Shown piece after piece: positions 8,874 through 18,493 of a stretch of 64,000 nt of DNA. This DNA is from Formosa undariae (GTDB lineage: Bacteria > Bacteroidota > Bacteroidia > Flavobacteriales > Flavobacteriaceae). Position numbers and translations under genes: made by a program. The notes under the pieces were generated by a model that did no database searches, had not been told where the DNA came from, and was given only the letters and a program-made list of their open reading frames with translations. How positions within the stretch are numbered: position 1 is the first letter of the stretch; each line of letters opens with the position of its first letter. The stretch is from the NCBI RefSeq assembly GCF_042427615.1, contig NZ_JBHMEZ010000003.1, forward strand, positions 310,001-374,000, in the 5' to 3' direction.

Positions 8874-9878
8874 TTATTTTACTGTTGCAATGTGTTGTGC
8901 TAAATCAACTAATTTAGAAGAATAACCATATTCGTTATCATACCAAGAAACTAATTTAATAAAGTTATCATTTAATGCCATACTTGCGTTTGCATCGAAT
9001 GTACTTGTTTTTGGCTCAGATACGAAATCTTGAGATACAACGCCTTCTTCAGTATAACCTAAGATACCTTTTAATTCGTTTTCAGAAGCATCTTTTAAAG
9101 CAGCTTTAATTTCATCCCAAGAAGCACTTTTCTCGATACGACACGTTAAATCTACAACAGATACATCAACAGTTGGTACTCTAAAAGCCATACCTGTTAA
9201 TTTTCCGTTTAATTCAGGAATTACTTTTCCTACAGCTTTAGCAGCTCCAGTTGAAGCAGGTACGATGTTGTTTAAAGATGCACGACCTAATCTAAAATCT
9301 TTTTTAGATGGACCATCTACTGTAAATTGAGTTGCAGTTGCAGCGTGAACAGTTGTCATTAAACCTTCTACGATACCAAATTTATCGTTAATAACTTTAG
9401 CTAAAGGCGCTAAACAGTTAGTAGTACAAGATGCATTAGATACAATAGTATCTGTTGCTTTTACTTCTTTATGGTTAACTCCCATTACAAACATTGGAGC
9501 ATCTCCTGATGGTGCAGAAATTGCAACTTTTTTAGCTCCAGCAGTAATGTGCTTTTGTGCACCTTCTAATGAAGTAAAAATACCTGTACAATCTAAAACA
9601 ACTTCAGCTTCTACAGCATCCCATTTTAAATCTTCGGGATTACGTTCTGCTGTAATTCTAATTTCATTACCGTTTACGACTAAGTTACCGTTGTTTGTTG
9701 AAATTGTTCCATCAAATCTTCCGTGTACAGAGTCATATTTTAATAAGTAAGCTAAATGATCTACATCTAATAAATCATTAATCCCTACTATTTGAATATC
9801 AGGTCTTGAAACTGCTATTCTGAAAGCAATTCTACCTATTCTACCAAATCCGTTAATTCCAATTTTTAATTTTGACAT
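8874..9878 (-). CDS. gap: Type I glyceraldehyde-3-phosphate dehydrogenase
   Basis: A 334-residue glycolytic enzyme oxidising glyceraldehyde 3-phosphate to 1,3-bisphosphoglycerate. The NAD-binding motif GINGFGRIGR is at residues 7-16, with Asp35 after the second beta-strand, a position that favours NAD over NADP. The catalytic Cys151 lies in SNASCTTNCLAP, and the conserved NEYGYS signature is near the C-terminus. Length is standard. It starts 16 bases after pfkA and ends at a strong terminator, so pfkA-gap is the main transcript. Confidence 0.97.
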   Translation of the reverse strand: MSKLKIGINGFGRIGRIAFRIAVSRPDIQIVGINDLLDVDHLAYLLKYDSVHGRFDGTISTNNGNLVVNGNEIRITAERNPEDLKWDAVEAEVVLDCTGIFTSLEGAQKHITAGAKKVAISAPSGDAPMFVMGVNHKEVKATDTIVSNASCTTNCLAPLAKVINDKFGIVEGLMTTVHAATATQFTVDGPSKKDFRLGRASLNNIVPASTGAAKAVGKVIPELNGKLTGMAFRVPTVDVSVVDLTCRIEKSASWDEIKAALKDASENELKGILGYTEEGVVSQDFVSEPKTSTFDANASMALNDNFIKLVSWYDNEYGYSSKLVDLAQHIATVK

Positions 9879-9894
9879 ATTCTAAATTTAATGT

Positions 9895-10881
9895 TTAAGT
9901 GGTCATGATATCTGACACACGTAATAATTCTAAGTTAATTTTTGATTGACCTTTTATAGCTTGATCTAAAGGCGTTAATGACATGACATCGTTTAATAAA
10001 CCAACCATGAAATTAGATTTTCCTTCTAACAAGCTTTCTACTGCTTTTACTCCCATACGACTTGCCAATACACGGTCGAAGCACGATGGTGAACCTCCAC
10101 GTTGCATATGTCCTAAAACAGATACACGTACTTCATATTCCGACATATGCTCATCGACATAATCTTTTAATTCAAATACGTTTTTACCAATTTTATCGCC
10201 TTCTGCAACAATTACTATACTTGATGATTTACCAGAATTTTTACTTCTATGTAACGATTCTAATAATCTATCTAGTCCTAAATTTTCTTCTGGTATTAAG
10301 ATTTCTTCTGCTCCCCCTGCAACACCAACGTTAAGCGCAATATGCCCAACATCGCGTCCCATTACCTCTATAAAGAATAAACGGTCGTGAGAACTAGCTG
10401 TATCTCTAATTTTATCGATAACTTCTACCACGGTGTTTAAAGCCGTATCGTATCCTAATGTATGTGTAGTTCCGAAAATATCGTTATCTATGGTTCCTGG
10501 AATCCCCATTACTGGCATATCAAATTCTGAACTAAAAATCATTGCTCCTGTAAAGCTACCATCTCCTCCAATAACAACTAAAGCATCTACGCCTTCTTGT
10601 TTTAAATTTTCATAAGCTTTCTGGCGACCTTCTTTCGTTCTGAAATCTTTAGATCTCGCAGTTTTTAAAATGGTACCTCCTTTATTGATGATTCCTTTTA
10701 CACTACGTGCATCCATAGGAATAAATTCACCACGAATCATACCTTGATAACCTTGAACAATACCCACACATTCAATATTATGAAAAGCACATGTTCTAAC
10801 TACCGAACGAATCCCAGCATTCATTCCTGGAGAATCTCCTCCCGATGTTAAAACACCTATTTTTTTAATGGTTTTTGACAT
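9895..10881 (-). CDS. pfkA: 6-phosphofructokinase
   Basis: A 328-residue ATP-dependent phosphofructokinase, the committing step of glycolysis. The ATP loop GGDSPGMNA starts at residue 14; VVIGGDGSFTGA and GIPGTIDNDI carry the nucleotide- and fructose-6-phosphate-binding residues, with the catalytic Asp in TIDND; EVMGRDVGHIAL and the HMQRGGSPS loop are also present. The GGDGS motif is the ATP-type form rather than the pyrophosphate-type. First gene of the pfkA-gap unit. Confidence 0.96.
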   Translation of the reverse strand: MSKTIKKIGVLTSGGDSPGMNAGIRSVVRTCAFHNIECVGIVQGYQGMIRGEFIPMDARSVKGIINKGGTILKTARSKDFRTKEGRQKAYENLKQEGVDALVVIGGDGSFTGAMIFSSEFDMPVMGIPGTIDNDIFGTTHTLGYDTALNTVVEVIDKIRDTASSHDRLFFIEVMGRDVGHIALNVGVAGGAEEILIPEENLGLDRLLESLHRSKNSGKSSSIVIVAEGDKIGKNVFELKDYVDEHMSEYEVRVSVLGHMQRGGSPSCFDRVLASRMGVKAVESLLEGKSNFMVGLLNDVMSLTPLDQAIKGQSKINLELLRVSDIMTT

Positions 10882-11036
10882 GTTTTATTGATTTGTTAGT
10901 AAAGCTACTAAAGATAATCAACATATAAAACCCCTTTTAAAAGTTTTTAACAAGTGCTCTAACACTATAACGTTTGAATTAACAAAAAAGTAAAAAACTT
11001 ATTTCTAAATTGATTAAATAGATAAAATAGAAGGGA

Positions 11037-14000
11037 TTATTCGTCCGAATTTTCCGATTTCATATTAATATACTCCGGAAGTGGACTTACAAGTTCTGGC
11101 GTTTCATTTTCAGAATTTTCATCATCGGTTTTAGTCTTTTCGCCAACAAATATTTTACGAAGCAATTCTTTGAAGGTGTCGAAATCGACATTATAAGAAA
11201 TACCCACACCTTGAGTGTAACCTATTTCTTCACCAAAATCTTGAATACTATTTTCTCGGTTAAAAACATTTGCGGTTAAAGTCCCTTCTTCGTTTAGTAA
11301 AAAGTTGACTTCAATATCACCTGCAATTACAGTTTGACTAACACCACCAACAGGAACATCGACATTACCATTAATCATAACACGATCACTAATTTGAGTT
11401 TGAAGTGTCACCCCAAAACGATCATCTGTTTGATATTCGGGATTATTCTCGCCCAATTCGTAATTTAAACCAATGTTTAACTTGTTATCACTATCTGAAA
11501 ATAATCCGTTTACAATACCATTTAAACGTTCGGTTAACGTCCCATAAGGATTAATTCCCGTTAATCCGCTAGAAAATGAGCCTGTAGTAAGTAAATATAA
11601 AGCCTGATTATCACGATCTTCTTTAGACTCTAGTCTGTATGTTAACTCTGATTTTACTGTCGAATTTACATTTGGAAATTGAAAACCAAAATTAACTTCT
11701 GGTTTTTCGAGTTGTTCGGTCAAGTTAATCTCTACATTAACAGGAATACTCTTATTTATAGGATTATCTAATAAAGGAGATGGGTTTGCTTGTGTTTTAT
11801 AAATCGCTTTTAAATCGATTCTTGCACCTAGTGGATCTCCATCCCAAGCTAAGGTTCCTCCGGGTTCTACAGTAAACTCTTTCTGAATTAAACCACCATA
11901 CATAAAGTTGTATACCCCTTTAAACACAGCAAAATCACCATAAATATTAAACTTACCGTTTGTATTAATTTCAATTAATAACCCACCTACTCCTCGACCT
12001 TTAATCGTACTTCCTGAATCACGATCCATAACAATTTCGATTTCAGCATCGTTATTTACATCCAAATCAAAATCTAACTCCAAGCCTTTAATATCCTTTA
12101 CAAAAAGTTCTTTTCCATCTAACCTGGCTTGTTTTTCTTCCGGACTTAAAAAATGTATAAACGTATTATCTCCAAAAGATTCGGAGTCGTTCATTGGGAT
12201 TTTAAAAACAGTTCCTTTTTTTGTTTCTCCAATTACAGAAATAGCGAGTTCGTCTGTAGGTCCATAAATAGTTGCTTTCCCTCCTATATATCCTGTACCA
12301 TAATATAAAGCATCTTCTGTATAGTCTGTATTAAGCACCAATAAACGATCTGTTGTAATGTCTATGCCTAAATCCCAATCGGAAAAATTATTATGTCGTA
12401 TAAATCCGCCTAAAATACCTTTTGTATCGAAAGCGTTATCGGTTATTTTAATATTATCGAAACGAAATTCTTGATCTTTTAACAAGACACGAGAGCCTTC
12501 AGCAAAATTAAAATTGGTATTTAATAAAGGCACTAGTAATCCTGCTTCTTTTAAGTTTAAAGCACCTTCTATTGATGGTTCATTTAAGTCTCCAATAAGT
12601 TTAGCTTCACCTGTAACAAATCCGCGTATATCACTAATAACATCTTTTCCTAGCGGACTAAATGGTTGTAAATTGAAATTTTCAAATTTTAAATCCACAT
12701 CGATATGGGATTCATTATTTATAGCATCAATATATCCAATAGCGGCAAACGAATTAGTTACATCGTTTTTAATTTTTGCATTCACAAAATACCGTGTCAA
12801 GTTCTCGTTTCCTGTAATATTACCAGAAAAGGAACCTAGATTAAACGTATTTACGACTAGAGAATCTATAGTAACATCCGAACTTGGTGTGTAATTTCCT
12901 TTTTGCTGAAGTATGTCTATCTTACCATTTAAAATACCGCCCAAGGTCAAGCTGTCAAACTTAGGCGTCACTTTTTCTAAATCTACTTTATCGAAATTAA
13001 GAACTAAATCTTTATTTAAAGAATCTTTTAAAAACCCTTCTAGAGTAATTACTTCCTCGCCTAAAGACATGGAAAGTTTATCGATATTAATATCTTGTAA
13101 ATCGCGAGAAATTTCTATTTTGTTTAACGTATCCCGATCTATATTAATATCCCATTTATTATTTTTAAACGTAACATCTGATTTCTTAAAACCGAAAACA
13201 GAATTGTTATCAGCATTAATCGTGTGGTAAAAGTTTAAATTAAAAATATCGTCATTACGCTTTCCTCCCTGAAATTCTGTACGCATAAACAAGGTATCGT
13301 TCATGGTTTTATTTACTAAGCTAAATTTTGAAATATCGTAAAGCTTGGTGTAAAAACTATCAATTTCTATATAGGTATTATACAGTGGATTTGTGTTATT
13401 CACATCTATCTCGATATTACTAGCAAAATAATCAAAGAGTCTAATTTCTGGCGACTTGAATTTAAAATTCACCATTTCCTGATTACTTTGAACGTGACCA
13501 TTTACAAAAGTGTTTTTACCAAGTTTGATGTCTGGATAGAAAACTTCTACAATTTTATTATAAATACTAAAATTGAAATCTAAATATTGATTCTGTTTTA
13601 TAGGATCTGGCTCAAAATTACTATAGATACCGCCAATGGCATTTCTAAACATAATCCCGATATCTCTAAACCTAAAAATCCCGCTCATTTCTCCTTCTAT
13701 AATATCTGGAGAATCGATCATGACATATCTAATAGAATCTCTAAACACAGAGGTTATCGTAAAATCGTCAAACACATAATTATCGTGTTCGTTTAAATAA
13801 TTGGCATCAGACATTGCAATAAGTCCTTCTACATCGTTAATAGATGTTCCTATAGCACGCATTTCTACCAATCCTTTAAACGTAGACAGTGTATCTCTTT
13901 TTACAAAATTTAATTTTCTTAAATCCGCATATTGCACATCGGCAACGAAATCTACCATATTTGTTTGCCTAGAAAAATCTGCAATACCATTAAAATCTAG

Positions 14001-15410
14001 CTTAAAATTAGGATCGTCAATCTTTAAATTTCCGTTATAAATACTTTTTTTAAAGTTTCCTAAAACAGAAATATTACTATATGTGTAGTTATTAAATTCA
14101 AAAGAAAACACTTTTCCGTTAACCTTAGTGTCTACATTTTCTTCGGTAAAGCCACTTCCTTCTATAGCGATATCTAGAGACGTTTTACCTAATTGTGTAT
14201 TATCTATATAATCCCCAAGGTCGAAATCTGTAACCACAATATTTCCCTTGTATTTTGCTTTATCAATATCATTAATATCTGTTAAAACCAAATCGGATTC
14301 TATTAACCCTAAGGAGGTATTCATCCTTAAATTGGCTTTTATTATTTTGGTAGTTACTTCGGAAGTTCCCGTAATATTAAAATACCCAAATCTATCAAAG
14401 TTAGAGGGGATTGTCTGTCCTAGTAAATTTGGCAATAATGTAATTAAATCTTTATATGTTGAAGACAGTCGGGTAAAATTACCTTTCATGTAAAAACTAT
14501 CATCAGATCTATTAAATAAGTTCTTGAAATTAAAATCGCCAATAATTCTAGACCCTCTGTTGGTTTTTAAATTAAGGTTGTCCAAATTTAAATCGTTTAA
14601 AGTCCCCGTTAATAAGACTGAAAAATCGGCATGCTGATTGACACCAAATTCATCATAAAAATAATTCAAGTCATTTAGTGCTAAATCGGCAGATGTAATA
14701 TTAGCATTCACCTGAACTTTATCTGTGAAAAAACGAAGATCTTCGCGATCAAATTCAAATCGAATATCCCCTTTTAAATTAGACTCCGCTGTTTTTAAAT
14801 CTAAATTCGCGAACGTAATATCGTTTAACGTATACGCAAAATTAGTACTCATATTATCTATATGCAGTCCCCTACTATCGGTTAACTCTAAAGTATTTAT
14901 TCGGGTAGACACTTTGGGCCCGTGAATTAAAAAATTAGAAGCATTGATGGTAACATCATTAAAAACCATAACCTCTGGTGTCTCCAAATTGTCATTTGTA
15001 AATGTAAAATGCCCATTATAGATAGACACATCGCTGGAGGATAGTAAAAAATTACTCGGAGTATCGTCGTTATTATCATTATCGAAACGCGCCACAAAAA
15101 CATCCAAGTTTGTTTGCTCTTCGTCTTTGTATGTTTTGATATTGAAATCTAAATCGGTTAATTCAATCTCTGAAAACACCAATCTACCATTATAAAGATT
15201 TCTAAAATTTACAATATGCGTTTGAAGGAGTTTTGCACTAATTAAAGTATCTTGCTTATAGTCTTCTATATAGATATTTTTAACCTGAACTTCGCCATTA
15301 AAATGAAGACCCACAGCGCCTATATTAATATGCGTGTGGAAAGACTCATTTAATTTAGATGTAGCATATTTCCCTAATCTGGTTTGCACCCCAGGAATTG
15401 CTAAAATCAC
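11037..15410 (-). CDS. tamB: Translocation/assembly module TamB
   Basis: A giant envelope protein (1457 residues from the GTG at 15410) with a long beta-taco body of repeated amphipathic strands and a C-terminal DUF490/TamB domain (roughly residues 1000-1430, with repeated G-x-G and beta-strand patterns). In diderms it bridges inner and outer membranes and assists lipid traffic or outer-membrane protein assembly. The 15410 start cannot be right: it would cut off a signal anchor whose codons lie just upstream in frame (KFLKILSKLAVIIFLLF then VILIVILAIPG, about 15411-15480). The frame stays open past 15540 with no ATG, GTG or TTG, so the true start may be a rare codon (see findings). Confidence 0.85.
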   Translation of the reverse strand: MILAIPGVQTRLGKYATSKLNESFHTHINIGAVGLHFNGEVQVKNIYIEDYKQDTLISAKLLQTHIVNFRNLYNGRLVFSEIELTDLDFNIKTYKDEEQTNLDVFVARFDNDNNDDTPSNFLLSSSDVSIYNGHFTFTNDNLETPEVMVFNDVTINASNFLIHGPKVSTRINTLELTDSRGLHIDNMSTNFAYTLNDITFANLDLKTAESNLKGDIRFEFDREDLRFFTDKVQVNANITSADLALNDLNYFYDEFGVNQHADFSVLLTGTLNDLNLDNLNLKTNRGSRIIGDFNFKNLFNRSDDSFYMKGNFTRLSSTYKDLITLLPNLLGQTIPSNFDRFGYFNITGTSEVTTKIIKANLRMNTSLGLIESDLVLTDINDIDKAKYKGNIVVTDFDLGDYIDNTQLGKTSLDIAIEGSGFTEENVDTKVNGKVFSFEFNNYTYSNISVLGNFKKSIYNGNLKIDDPNFKLDFNGIADFSRQTNMVDFVADVQYADLRKLNFVKRDTLSTFKGLVEMRAIGTSINDVEGLIAMSDANYLNEHDNYVFDDFTITSVFRDSIRYVMIDSPDIIEGEMSGIFRFRDIGIMFRNAIGGIYSNFEPDPIKQNQYLDFNFSIYNKIVEVFYPDIKLGKNTFVNGHVQSNQEMVNFKFKSPEIRLFDYFASNIEIDVNNTNPLYNTYIEIDSFYTKLYDISKFSLVNKTMNDTLFMRTEFQGGKRNDDIFNLNFYHTINADNNSVFGFKKSDVTFKNNKWDINIDRDTLNKIEISRDLQDINIDKLSMSLGEEVITLEGFLKDSLNKDLVLNFDKVDLEKVTPKFDSLTLGGILNGKIDILQQKGNYTPSSDVTIDSLVVNTFNLGSFSGNITGNENLTRYFVNAKIKNDVTNSFAAIGYIDAINNESHIDVDLKFENFNLQPFSPLGKDVISDIRGFVTGEAKLIGDLNEPSIEGALNLKEAGLLVPLLNTNFNFAEGSRVLLKDQEFRFDNIKITDNAFDTKGILGGFIRHNNFSDWDLGIDITTDRLLVLNTDYTEDALYYGTGYIGGKATIYGPTDELAISVIGETKKGTVFKIPMNDSESFGDNTFIHFLSPEEKQARLDGKELFVKDIKGLELDFDLDVNNDAEIEIVMDRDSGSTIKGRGVGGLLIEINTNGKFNIYGDFAVFKGVYNFMYGGLIQKEFTVEPGGTLAWDGDPLGARIDLKAIYKTQANPSPLLDNPINKSIPVNVEINLTEQLEKPEVNFGFQFPNVNSTVKSELTYRLESKEDRDNQALYLLTTGSFSSGLTGINPYGTLTERLNGIVNGLFSDSDNKLNIGLNYELGENNPEYQTDDRFGVTLQTQISDRVMINGNVDVPVGGVSQTVIAGDIEVNFLLNEEGTLTANVFNRENSIQDFGEEIGYTQGVGISYNVDFDTFKELLRKIFVGEKTKTDDENSENETPELVSPLPEYINMKSENSDE

Positions 15411-15535
15411 AATTAAAATGACGAATAGCAGAAAAATGATGACTGCTAGTTTGGATAGTATTTTTAAAAATTTTTTGATACGGTTTAAAGTTATAACTTT
15501 GAGCCCAAAAATAACAATACTTCTAATACATTCTA

Positions 15536-16558
15536 ATGCATTCAGAAAATATTTACATTTTAGGAATTGAGTCTTCTTGTGACGATACTGCAGCCTCTGT
15601 AATACATAACGGAAAAATATTAAGCAATGTTGTTGCTAGTCAAAAGATTCACGAAGAATTTGGAGGTGTAGTTCCAGAACTTGCGTCTAGAGCACACCAG
15701 CAAAATATTGTTCCCGTAGTCGCCCAAGCCCTTTTAAAGGCTGGTATTTCTAAGGACGAACTTCATGCCATTGCATTTACGCGTGGCCCTGGACTCATGG
15801 GTTCCCTATTAGTAGGAACATCTTTCGCCAAATCTCTAGCTTATGGTTTAGATATCCCACTAATCGATGTAAACCACATGCAAGGTCATATTCTTGCACA
15901 CTTTATAGACGAAGACGGATTTAATAAACCTCCGTTTCCTTTTCTAGCCATGACAATTTCTGGAGGACATACACAAATTGTAAAAGTGAATAGTTACTTC
16001 GACATGGAAGTCATTGGTGAAACTATAGATGATGCGGTTGGTGAAGCTTACGATAAAAGTGGAAAAATTTTAGGTCTGGGTTATCCTGCAGGTCCCGAAA
16101 TTGATAAACGTGCGCAATTAGGTGATCCGAAAGCTTATAAATTCACGAAACCGAAAGTAGATGGTTTAAATTTTAGCTTTTCAGGCTTAAAAACAGCTAT
16201 TTTATATTTCATTCAGAAAGAGGTAAAAGCCAATCCTAATTTTATAGAAGAAAATATAAATGATGTTTGTGCATCTATACAATATACCATTATTGGTATT
16301 TTAATTGATAAGTTAAAACTTGCGAGCAAACAAACAGGCATAAAACACATTGCAATTGGTGGTGGTGTATCTGCAAATTCAGGTATTAGAAAAGCACTTA
16401 AAGATGGTGAACAAAAATTTGGTTGGACCACTTATGTTCCTAAGTTTGAATTTACAACAGATAATGCAGCTATGATTGCCATTGTGGGCTATTTAAAATA
16501 TTTAGATCAAGATTTTTCAGAAGCCAATATTACTGCTTCTGCACGTTTAAAAATATAA
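15536..16558 (+). CDS. tsaD: tRNA N6-threonylcarbamoyladenosine transferase TsaD
   Basis: A 340-residue Kae1/TsaD/Gcp protein that transfers the threonylcarbamoyl group to A37 of ANN-decoding tRNAs, working with TsaB and TsaE. It starts GIESSCDDT (residues 10-18) and carries the iron/zinc-binding HMQGH motif near residue 112, FTRGPGLMGSL, and the C-terminal GGVSANSGIR and DNAAMIA motifs. Length is standard. It is divergent from tamB with almost no spacer and heads a run of six plus-strand genes. Confidence 0.96.
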   Translation: MHSENIYILGIESSCDDTAASVIHNGKILSNVVASQKIHEEFGGVVPELASRAHQQNIVPVVAQALLKAGISKDELHAIAFTRGPGLMGSLLVGTSFAKSLAYGLDIPLIDVNHMQGHILAHFIDEDGFNKPPFPFLAMTISGGHTQIVKVNSYFDMEVIGETIDDAVGEAYDKSGKILGLGYPAGPEIDKRAQLGDPKAYKFTKPKVDGLNFSFSGLKTAILYFIQKEVKANPNFIEENINDVCASIQYTIIGILIDKLKLASKQTGIKHIAIGGGVSANSGIRKALKDGEQKFGWTTYVPKFEFTTDNAAMIAIVGYLKYLDQDFSEANITASARLKI

Positions 16559-16606
16559 GCTTATCCATAAAACCTTGGTCATTTAATAACCGAAGCTATT
16601 TAAATT

Positions 16607-17311
16607 ATGCAATTATTTTACAATCCCGATATTACCGAAATTACCACTCAAATTGCGTTTTCTAGAGAAGAGAGCAGACATATTGTAAAAGTGTTAAGAA
16701 AAAGTACGGCCGATAAATTATTCGTCACAAACGGTAAAGGGTGGTTATTTACTGCAGAATTGAATCTGGCCGATGTTAAGAATTGCTTAGCAACAATTGT
16801 AGATAAAACATTTCAAAACGCTAGAGATTACAACATTCATCTTGCTGTGGCTCCCACAAAAATGAATGATCGCTACGAATGGTTTTTAGAAAAGGCTACG
16901 GAAATAGGTATCGATAGTATTACGCCTATTATTTGCGACCATAGTGAACGAAAAGTTGTAAAGATAGAACGGTACGAAAAAATTTTACAGGCCGCTATGA
17001 AACAATCTTTACATTATTATATGCCTACTTTAAACGAACCTGTTGCATTAAAAACATTTATAGAACAACAACAAACAGGAACTTGTTTTATAGCCCATTG
17101 CGAAGAAACCGATAAAAAATCGTTAAAACAGTTAATCAAACCCAAAACAGACCTTACTATTTTAATAGGTCCAGAAGGAGATTTTAGTATAAAAGAAATT
17201 GCATTGGCTCTTAAAAACAATTTCATTCCTGTAACTTTAGGACACACCAGATTACGCACAGAAACAGCCGCTATTGTTGCCTGTCATACCGCAGCATTAA
17301 TTAATGAATAA
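16607..17311 (+). CDS. rsmE: 16S rRNA (uracil1498-N3)-methyltransferase
   Basis: A 234-residue SPOUT-fold methyltransferase that methylates U1498 in the decoding region of 16S rRNA. An N-terminal PUA-like domain (S-R-E-E-S-R-H-I-V-K-V-L-R near residue 20-33) precedes the knotted SAM-binding domain with LIGPEGDFS near residue 188 and LGHTRLRTETAA near residue 210. Length is typical. The stop overlaps the first possible start of the next gene. Confidence 0.93.
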   Translation: MQLFYNPDITEITTQIAFSREESRHIVKVLRKSTADKLFVTNGKGWLFTAELNLADVKNCLATIVDKTFQNARDYNIHLAVAPTKMNDRYEWFLEKATEIGIDSITPIICDHSERKVVKIERYEKILQAAMKQSLHYYMPTLNEPVALKTFIEQQQTGTCFIAHCEETDKKSLKQLIKPKTDLTILIGPEGDFSIKEIALALKNNFIPVTLGHTRLRTETAAIVACHTAALINE

Positions 17312-17318
17312 ATTACAT

Positions 17319-17960
17319 ATGAAGTATTTTTTAGTCCTTACCTTATTTGTAATAACCTCTTTTGTATCTGCTCAAGACGTTGCAGTATTGCATTATAAAG
17401 GTGGAGGAGATTGGTATAGTAATCCGACTTCACTTCCAAATTTGGTTAAATATTGTAATACGCATATCAATACAAGGATAAATACTGATGTTCAAACTGT
17501 AGAGACGGCAAGTCTCGATATATTTCAGTTTCCTTTTATTCATATGACGGGACATGGAAATGTGTTTTTCGACGACAACGACAAAACAAATCTTAAAAAT
17601 TATTTAATTTCTGGAGGTTTCTTGCATATCGACGATAATTATGGTTTAAAGCCATACATTACTAAAGCCCTAAAAGACGTATTTCCAGAACAAGATTTAA
17701 TAGAATTACCAGCGACGCACGAGATTTTTCAAAAACCAAATTCATTTCCTGAAGGCTTACCAAAAATTCATGAACACGATGGCAAACGCCCACAAGCCTC
17801 CGCCCTATTTCACAACGGACGTATGATTGTCCTTTTTACAACTGAAAGTGATTTGGGAGATGGTTGGGAAGACCCTGAGGTCCATAACGATCCTGAAGAT
17901 GTTCGCGAAAAAGCACTTAAAATGGGTGCAAATATAATTTATTACGTTTTTAATCATTAA
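17319..17960 (+). CDS. Secreted DUF4159-domain protein
   Basis: About 213 residues from the ATG at 17319, which starts directly at a signal peptide (MKYFLVLTLF...SFVSAQ); an in-frame ATG at 17304 adds five residues overlapping rsmE. The exported part matches the DUF4159 pattern: VLHYKGGGDWYSNP, MTGHGNVFF, GGFLHIDDN, and a C-terminal HNDPEDVREKALKMG. The fold resembles a Rossmann-like/ThuA-type glutaminase, but no catalytic role is established. The position between two RNA methyltransferase genes is probably only positional. Confidence 0.75.
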   Translation: MKYFLVLTLFVITSFVSAQDVAVLHYKGGGDWYSNPTSLPNLVKYCNTHINTRINTDVQTVETASLDIFQFPFIHMTGHGNVFFDDNDKTNLKNYLISGGFLHIDDNYGLKPYITKALKDVFPEQDLIELPATHEIFQKPNSFPEGLPKIHEHDGKRPQASALFHNGRMIVLFTTESDLGDGWEDPEVHNDPEDVREKALKMGANIIYYVFNH

Positions 17961-17967
17961 GATTTAA

Positions 17968-18471
17968 ATGGCTCAACTCAATCATTATAATACGCAATTC
18001 AGTAAAAAAACATTTCCAATTACATTGGTTTGCGACAACGTAACTAACGCACCAAACATTGGAAGTTTATTTAGAACAGCTGATGCTTTTGGAGTTGAAA
18101 AACTCATTTTATGTGGTCCATATATTCCTTTGGGACGCAAAATGACCAAAACATCTCGGGCAACCGAAAAAGTGGTCCCTTTCGAAATGCAGTCAGATAT
18201 TAATGAAACGATTTCTAAATTAAAATCTGACGGATATCAAATTATAGCTTTAGAAATTACAGATTCAAGTATACCGCTAAGAGAAGCTAATTTCAATACT
18301 TCTCAACCTATTGCACTACTTATTGGAGATGAAAATTTTGGCGTTTCGGAAACCCTTTTAAAAGTGTCGGATATGGTCGTACATATAGATATGTTTGGAC
18401 AAAACAGCAGTATGAATGTTGTGCAAGCAACTAATATTATTTTATACGAATTAACCAAACAAAGTCTTTAA
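17968..18471 (+). CDS. TrmH/SpoU-family RNA methyltransferase
   Basis: A 167-residue minimal SpoU methyltransferase. The three family motifs are intact: NIGSLFRTADAFG near residue 30, LIGDENFGVSE near residue 117, and SMNVVQATNIILYE at the C-terminus. It lacks the N-terminal substrate-binding domain of RlmB, so it resembles the short TrmH/TrmL type that 2'-O-methylates tRNA. The target nucleotide is inferred only. Seven bases after DUF4159. Confidence 0.85.
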   Translation: MAQLNHYNTQFSKKTFPITLVCDNVTNAPNIGSLFRTADAFGVEKLILCGPYIPLGRKMTKTSRATEKVVPFEMQSDINETISKLKSDGYQIIALEITDSSIPLREANFNTSQPIALLIGDENFGVSETLLKVSDMVVHIDMFGQNSSMNVVQATNIILYELTKQSL

Positions 18472-18493
18472 TCCTTTTATCTATATTTACGTT

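Noticed and set aside
12514..14925. Antisense open frames inside tamB
   Set aside because: Low-complexity shadows of the beta-rich TamB repeats; no start context or conserved motif.
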